Shown: piece by piece, positions 57,869 to 64,000 of the stretch | How positions within the stretch are numbered: the first letter of the stretch is position 1 | How the letters are laid out: each line of letters starts with the position of its first letter | From: Oehlia diaphana | Taxonomy: Eukaryota > Glomeromycota > Glomeromycetes > Glomerales > Glomeraceae | Length of the DNA stretch: 64,000 bases | Assembly: GCA_003833135.1 (NCBI GenBank) | Contig: QZLH01000152.1 | Coordinates: forward strand, 21,481 to 85,480 | Reading direction: 5' to 3' | The notes under the pieces: generated by a model | The model's input: the letters and a program-made list of their open reading frames with translations, nothing else | What the model was told of the DNA's origin: nothing | Database searches by the model: none | Program-made: the position numbers and the translations under genes

Positions 57869-58246
57869 CTAAGAAACTTGATTTTATTATATTTTTAAGT
57901 TTCTTAGGTACTCTTGTTTATTTAATATAAATAAGGTTAAATCATTCTTTTATAATCGCTAATGTAATACAAAATCCATTTATTTATGAAAGCCCTATAA
58001 AAAATTTTATCCGTTATTTCTGTAAAAACTCCGTAAAAATGAGCCTTTCGATAAAATTCCGTGATATAAGGTTGTTAATTCCGGAAATATGAACCTTTTA
58101 CGGAAAAAAGATGGAATATAAAAAACGGATTGACTTTTTTTACAGGGAAGATTATATCAATCCAAAATGATCGGAAAATCCAATCCAATTGAATTTGTGA
58201 AAATATCCATTTAGAAGTTGATTTTTAAATAAAATGCCCATCCTAT

Positions 58247-58333
58247 CCTTATAAAAAAAGTAGATACGTTTTTTATACTCAAAGATACGTTTGTATATGG
58301 GAGAGTACTGAAAAAACATCTCTTGAGAGATAT
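58247..58333. mobile_element. left-end fragment of the palindromic MITE family
   Basis: CCTTATAAAAAAAGTAGATA, then ACGTTTTTTATACT(C)AAAGATACG, matches the left end of the element at 24081 with two differences. No inverted right end; a shorter TATAAAAAAAGTAG echo lies at about 58448. Lies about 180 bp upstream of the second kinase gene. Confidence 0.75.
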
Positions 58334-58510
58334 ATTACGTTTCATTGTTGCATATGATTTACATAAATTTAGCGCAATTTGGATAACTAATTGTATTACA
58401 ATATTAGCTAAATTTGGTCATGTGGCGGGTTTGACAAACTTTCATTATAAAAAAAGTAGCGTTTTTATATTCATATTATTAGACTATAATAAGCTTCTCA
58501 CTTGGTAAAC

Positions 58511-61500
58511 ATGTCAAAAACAACTGAAAAGGATTCTAATGCTTATATTGATTGGTTAGAAAAAGCAATATCAGAAAATTATATCAAATATTATGATTAC
58601 GCAGAATTTACTAATGAAGAAGAAATAAGTAACGGATCTTTTGGAAAGGTTCTTCGTGCAAATCGTAAAGATTCTGATACTGTTATGGCTATAAAATATC
58701 CATTTAGTTTATCTATTAAAGAGATAATTAATGAGGTAACAAATATTATACTATGCATGAATAAATTTCTTTTTAGCGCTAACATTATATTTTAAAATAA
58801 TAGTTAAAAATGCAACGCGAGGTTGATTATCATGCAAATATTATCTGATTTTATGGCATCTCAAAATTTAAAAACCAATATTTATTGGTTATGGAGTACG
58901 CTGATTGTGGTTCATTACAATCCTATTTAAGAAAGAATTTTAATAAACTTGAATGGAATGATAAATATCAATTAGCATTTCAACTTGCGAATGCTGTAGA
59001 ATGCTTACATAATGAAGGAATTATCCATTGTGATTTGGTAACATAACAAATTTATTTTATTGAGTAATTGACTTTGTTTATATCAAGCAATAGCATAATT
59101 TATACATTATTTATAGCATGCACAAAATGTACTTGTACATCAAAATAAAATAAAGTTAGCAGATTTTGGTTTGTCAAGGAAAATAGATGATATATATAGT
59201 GATTCAACAGATGTGCTTGGTGTTGTTCCTTATGTTGATCCAAGATATTTAAATAATATTAAAAATAAGAATCAATTATACAAATTAAATCCAAAGTCTG
59301 ATGTCTATAGTGTTGGAGTTCTCCTTTGGCAAATTTCAAGTGGTTATAAACCCTTTTATGCTGAAGAAGTAGATTATGATGCAAAATTAATCATGGACAT
59401 TAAAGAAGGACAACGAGAGAAAGTTATCAAAGATACCCCTACTGAATATAGTAATTTATATAAAGGTAAAAATTATGTAATCTTAAATTCAGTTATATAG
59501 TAATTATTCATATTAACATAATTAATTTTTAGAATGTTGGGAAGATGATCCAAATAAACGTCCTACTATTCATCAAGTTGTTAAATCCCTTAAAAAAATA
59601 ATTTTAGGTGAAAATAATGATAAGATCAATTCTTTGGAAAACGCAGAATTGTTACAAGAGACTTCTTCTCGTTCAATTACTATAACTGATTTAGCTTGTA
59701 TGCTCAGCAATAATTCTGATTTATATCTAAGTAAATTTATACAAAACCATTTAAATGATGAATATGACTTGGATGTATTAAACCAAGCAGAAAGATTATT
59801 TTTAGAAGCATTTGTTGTAAAAGATAGTATCGATACCCTCATTGACAAATTAATCGCACTTTTGATTAAAACAAAAGATGAAGGAAATGATGTTAATGAA
59901 ACAAAGCATTTCATTAATCACTGCATCTCTCTTTCAAATCAAACTATGAATGATATTTTTGAATGGCTTAAAGAAAACCAAACAAAATCTTCTTATATTT
60001 TTTTTCTTGGATTTTTATATTTTAATGAATTTACTTTAGAGGAAAAAAACGATGAAAAGTCATTTAAATTGATTTTAAAAGCAGCAGAAGATACTTATCC
60101 TATTGCACAAATGTATTTAGGTATATTTTATGAACATGGAATTGAAACTAATGTTGATTATAGTTTGGCATTTTATTGGATGCAAAATGCTGCAGACAAT
60201 AAAAGCATTTGTGGTCAGCTTCAACTTGGTATATATTATGCGAATGGTATAGGAACAATTAAAGATCTAAATAAAGCCTTTTATTGGTATCAAAACGCAA
60301 CAAATAATAATAATAAGGCTGCATTATATCATTTGGGAAGATGCTATGAACTTGGAAAAGGGGTGGAAAAAAATGAAGATGAAGCATTTAAAATATATAT
60401 GAAATTATCCGAAGAAGAAAATAAATATGGGAGTTTCCAACTTGCTATATGTTATTATTCTGGAATTGGAACTAAAGTTAATAAATTAAAAGCATTTGAG
60501 TTATATAAAAAAGCAGCCGAGAATAATAATCTTATGAGTCAAAATAATCTTGGATTATTATATGAATATGGTGAAGGAATAGAAAAAGATATAGAAAAAG
60601 CCATCTATTGGTATAATAAAGCAGCTGAAAATGGAAGTGAGGTGGCAAATTATAATTTAGGTAATTGTTACGAATTAGGAAAAATAATTGAAAAAGATGA
60701 AACTAAAGCTTTTAGTTGTTATGAAAAATCAGCTGAAAAGGAATATTTAAATGCTCAATTTAAACTTGGATACTGTTATTTTAATGGAATTGGAACAGAA
60801 ATAAATAAAATAAAGGCGTTTGAATATTATGAAAAATCAGCCAAAAAAGGACACATAATAGCTCAAAATAATTTTGGATTATTGCATGCATATGGTGAAG
60901 GGACAGAACAAAACATGGAAAAAGCTATTTATTGGTGTAATAAAGCGGCTGAAAATGGAAATGAAATAGCACTATATAATATGGGTCAATATTATGAATT
61001 AGGGATAGTAGTTGAAAAAAATGAAATTAAAGCTTTTGAATATTATGAAAAATCAGCTGGAAAAGGATATTTGGATGCTCAATTTCAGCTTGGATTTTTT
61101 AATTTTAATGGAATTGGAACTGATGTTAATAAAACAATAGCATTTGAATTATATAAAGAAGCAGCTGAAAAAGGACATATTATGGCTCAAAATGATCTTG
61201 GATTATTATATGAATTGGGTGAAGGAATAGAAAATGATTTTAAAAAAGCTATTTATTGGTATAATAAAGCAGCTGAAAATGGAAATGAAATAGCACAATA
61301 TAATATGGGTCAATTTTATGAATTAGGGGAAGGAGTTGAAAAAAATGAAATTAAAGCTTTTAAGTATTATGAAAAAGCATCTAAAAAAAAACATTTAGAT
61401 GCTCAATTTCAACTTGGAATTTGTTATGAGCAAGGAATTGGTACAGAAGTAAATAAAATAAAGGCATTTAAATCTTATAAAGAGGCGGCTGAAAAAGGAC

Positions 61501-62309
61501 ATAGTGATGCACAAAATAATGTTGGTTATTTATATGATTGTGGTCAAGGAGTAGAAAAAGACCGAAAAGAAGCTATTTATTGGTATCAAAAAGCAGCAAC
61601 AAGTGGAAACACCATTGCTTTATATAATTTAGGTGAAGCTTATGAATTAGGAATTGGTGTTGAAAAAGATGAAGTTAAAGCATTTGAATATTATAATAAA
61701 TCTGTTCAAAATGGACACACTATTGGAAAATTTTACCTCGGATATTGCTATGTAAATGGAACTGGAACAAAAATTGACAAAATAAAAGGATTTGAGTTAT
61801 ATAATGAGGCAGCTGGTAAAGAAAATAATAATGTAAAAAATAACCTTAATAATGATGACAAAGAAATTATTAGTAATTTAGATAAAGTTTGTTATTGGTA
61901 TCATAAAGCAGCAGAAAATGATAACAAAGGTGCATTATATAAATTAGGTGAATTCTATGAATTAGGCCAAGGTGTTGATAATAATGAAATTAGAGCATTT
62001 GAATTTTATAAAAAATCCGCTGATTTAGGATTTATAGATGCTCAATATAAACTTGGATATATTTATGAACATGGAATAGAAATTGATAAGAATAAAGAAA
62101 AGGCTTTTGATCTATATAAGATGGCTGCAAAAGGAGGAAATATTGATGCTCAAAAACATCTTGCATCTTTATATGAAAAAGGTGAAGGCACAAATAAAGA
62201 TATAGATAGCGCTATTTATTGGTATAAGAAGGTTATAGAAAATGGATATCAAGAAGTTAAAGAAAATTTGGATAATCTTTTGTCAACAAAACGTGAAATA
62301 GAGAAATAA
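58511..62309 (+). pseudogene. kinase-Sel1 gene with in-frame TGA in the kinase domain, 4 exons
   Basis: Exons 58511-58735, 58804-59037, 59117-59465 and 59533-62309 form one frame of 1194 codons plus stop, broken only by TGA at 58846-58848 (residue 90). Kinase features: loop SNGSFG (first Gly lost) at 40-45, Lys62, HCDLHAQN at 150-157, DFG at 169-171, VPYVDP, then ECWEDDPNKRPT, the conserved end of the domain. The intact relative has AAA (Lys) at the stop position; here CGA or AGA plausibly changed to TGA. Exon 1 is 225 nt in both genes, but this gene lacks the intron that divides exons 2 and 3 of the relative. The last 750 residues are about twenty Sel1 repeats, all open. If TGA is not read through, only an N-terminal stub, or a Sel1-only protein from an internal start such as 59634, could be made. 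Confidence 0.8.
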
Positions 62310-62609
62310 AATTTTTAATTTCTTTTTCTATACTGTCTTATTGGTAATGCCATTTTAAATTTATTTATATAAACAATATAACAAAATCCAACAAAGTTAT
62401 CAAAAAACTCCCTATTAAAGAAAAATTCTCTAATAAATTCTCAAAAAATATCACTTATTAAAGAAAAAATTTCTAATGAAGAAACTAATAAAGTAGTGTG
62501 CGTGTTACTAATTTTTTTTTCATTAGCATTATAAGGAATAAACCAATCAAAATTTCATTAACCGGAACTGGATTAGTCACACAAATATCACTGATTTGAC
62601 CATTAGAAC
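62310..62609. other. intergenic between kinase-Sel1 and CRN genes
   Basis: A minus-strand frame offset from the CRN frame stays open from about 62643 to 62490 (GISIGSCVSSNGQISDICVT and on), with a hydrophobic end. It may be chance or an extra CRN exon. Confidence 0.25.
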
Positions 62610-64000
62610 TTACACATGATCCAATAGAAATTCCCCACCTTTACAAATCTTTGCATGCGACCATATTTCAACCATCTCCCCACGAAGAACTGCCATTACC
62701 GATATGTCTCTTGAGTACTCAATAAAACTGCGTAGATCATCAATGTGATCTTTGTGAAATTTTTCTAAGCATTTATTTTTCACGAAATCAGATGCAAAGG
62801 TGCATATTGCTTTAGTGTATGAATTATTTATATCCTCGTTTGTTTTTATGTGAATTAATTCATGTGAGAATCCGTCACCTGAGAAGTGTTCGCCCTGAGC
62901 TCTTAGCAAACTTTTTAAATCTATTAATGAAAGTGCGCGGTCGATCCTCAATCTAATTTTATCTGGCGTCATCAAGGTATCAAAAATCCATCTCGCAACT
63001 CCTCCACATAAATTGAACTTTCCCTTAATTGAATTTTGAGTAATTTGATTATATAGATTGACCTGACAGTCATAAAGTTAATTAAGATCCCAAGTTGGCA
63101 TAAAAAAAATTTCGCTCTTTGGTGCTTTAGTAAATTTCTCAATCAATTGCTTCTTAGGTGAGGACACCATAATAAACTTTCCGACTAAATCATGGCTAAA
63201 TTTGGGCATTACACTATCAATTATGTACCACACATCCTTTTGTCTCGCGACCTGCCTAAATGTTTCATGATCTTTAGCTTTTATCTTAAATAGACTACCG
63301 TCAGGTTCAATCCATGCCATAAACCCTTCATAATCAATAAAAACTGATTTTTTTTGTTTGAGAAACTCCACCATCATTACTTTTCCAAAGTATGACTTAC
63401 CGATCCCTGGATTTCCAGTGATGCAGTACCGATTCAATAATGTGTCATTAAGTATAAAGTCACGCAAATAACCATAACAACTTCGATTATAGATAACTGT
63501 ATCCGTATATTCTCCCGGTAATACTGGCACTGTGAATACTTTAACATTTGTGTCTGGTAATTTTTTGATTAAATTTGAACCAACTCCTCATCTGAAGGAA
63601 ATGCAAGTCAAGTTAGGAATTTTTACTCTTCATTAGGTCAATATTAATAGAAATAGCTTTTTGCTGTAGTTTTTCCTTTTTAGGGTTTCCATTTTCTTCA
63701 TCCGAGACTCCGTGCCTTCTCTTCCCTAATCAAATAAAAAAATATAAATGAGATGTGAGATAACGCAAATTTCTTGTTCGAGAGGTAAACCATTGGGAAA
63801 CACTTACCAGTGGTGGCGGGCAACTTCACAATGATGTGGATGTGCTCACTAGGAGGTTGTTTTTTGAATTCTTGTCCAATAGTTTTGAGGTCGCTGACCA
63901 ATTTCACACCTCCGAACTTTCCTTCAATATTGATTCTCTCATATATCTTATGTTTTTCATTTTCAGGAATATTAACATGCCATAATATCAGTTTTTGTGT
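62610..64000 (-). pseudogene. Crinkler (CRN) family protein, 5' end outside window, in-frame stop
   Basis: The minus strand from 64000 reads LILWHVNIPENEKHKIYERI and EHIHIIVKLP, the ubiquitin-like N-terminal domain of CRN proteins, up to a GTAAGT donor at about 63807. After an intron (acceptor GATTAG, about 63725) comes a Lys/Arg-rich stretch that suits a nuclear signal, then a possible 35-40 nt intron or frameshift near 63560-63600. From about 63560 to 63081 follows the P-loop NTPase-like part with GNPGIGKS (Walker A). The frame is stopped by TAA at 63078-63080 but continues unbroken and in the same frame to 62610 (including CGGVARWIF, typical of this family's C-terminal part). CRNs are effector or conflict proteins in oomycetes and fungi, often acting in host nuclei. 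As read, the gene makes at most a shortened product. Confidence 0.75.

Noticed and set aside
1..64000. CRISPR array, operons, ribosome binding sites, phage features
   Set aside because: Introns, pol III tRNA and gene families are eukaryotic; no spaced direct repeats of CRISPR type are present.

Overview
The window is AT-rich eukaryotic DNA with many long A and T tracts and short GT-AG introns. Its gene content is F-box proteins, tyrosine-kinase-like kinases fused to Sel1 repeats, a Crinkler (CRN) protein, FAD monooxygenases, a MGxxxSK-starting methyltransferase, and decayed Mutator and hAT elements. This combination points strongly to an arbuscular mycorrhizal fungus of the Rhizophagus (Glomeromycotina) type. 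That is an inference from content; no rRNA or other marker is present. Many genes are split by introns and were rebuilt here from reading frames plus splice sites.

Layout. 0-4 kb: a three-exon methyltransferase and FAD monooxygenase copy 1, both +. 5-9.3 kb: two + F-box genes separated by imperfect tandem repeats. 10.35 kb: an intact tRNA-Ser(AGA). 13-14 kb: a truncated F-box gene (-). 14-22 kb: gene-poor, but with a four-exon small membrane-protein gene (18.6-19.3 kb, -) and an assembly gap at 21107-21438. 22.8-25 kb: an unrecognised protein gene cut by a palindromic MITE; a second relic of the same family lies at 33.6-34.7 kb. 25.8-26.8 kb: a chain of 27-42 nt exon-like blocks on the - strand. 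27.4-29.2 kb: a retropepsin-like gene, the gene before it, and a small Cys-tailed protein. 29.3-32.2 kb: a TIR element and a ruined MULE transposase. 36.7-38.3 kb: two inverted, broken copies of a secreted-protein gene. 39.6-47.5 kb: two full-length F-box genes. 47.7-49.3 kb: FAD monooxygenase copy 2, an inverted duplicate of copy 1 with identical exon lengths. 51 kb: a hAT-type MITE with a perfect 8-bp target duplication. 53-62.3 kb: two divergent kinase-Sel1 genes, one intact and one with an in-frame TGA. 62.6 kb to the end: a CRN gene with an in-frame stop, running off the window.

How the parts fit. These are not operons. The window looks like a fast-evolving compartment where F-box (substrate recognition for ubiquitin ligases), kinase-Sel1 (signalling and scaffolding) and CRN (effector-like) families expand by local, often inverted, duplication. 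Transposon debris, premature stops and frameshifts accompany them. The best leads for something undescribed are the microexon chain, the MITE-split family, the inverted secreted-protein pair and the hidden four-exon membrane protein.
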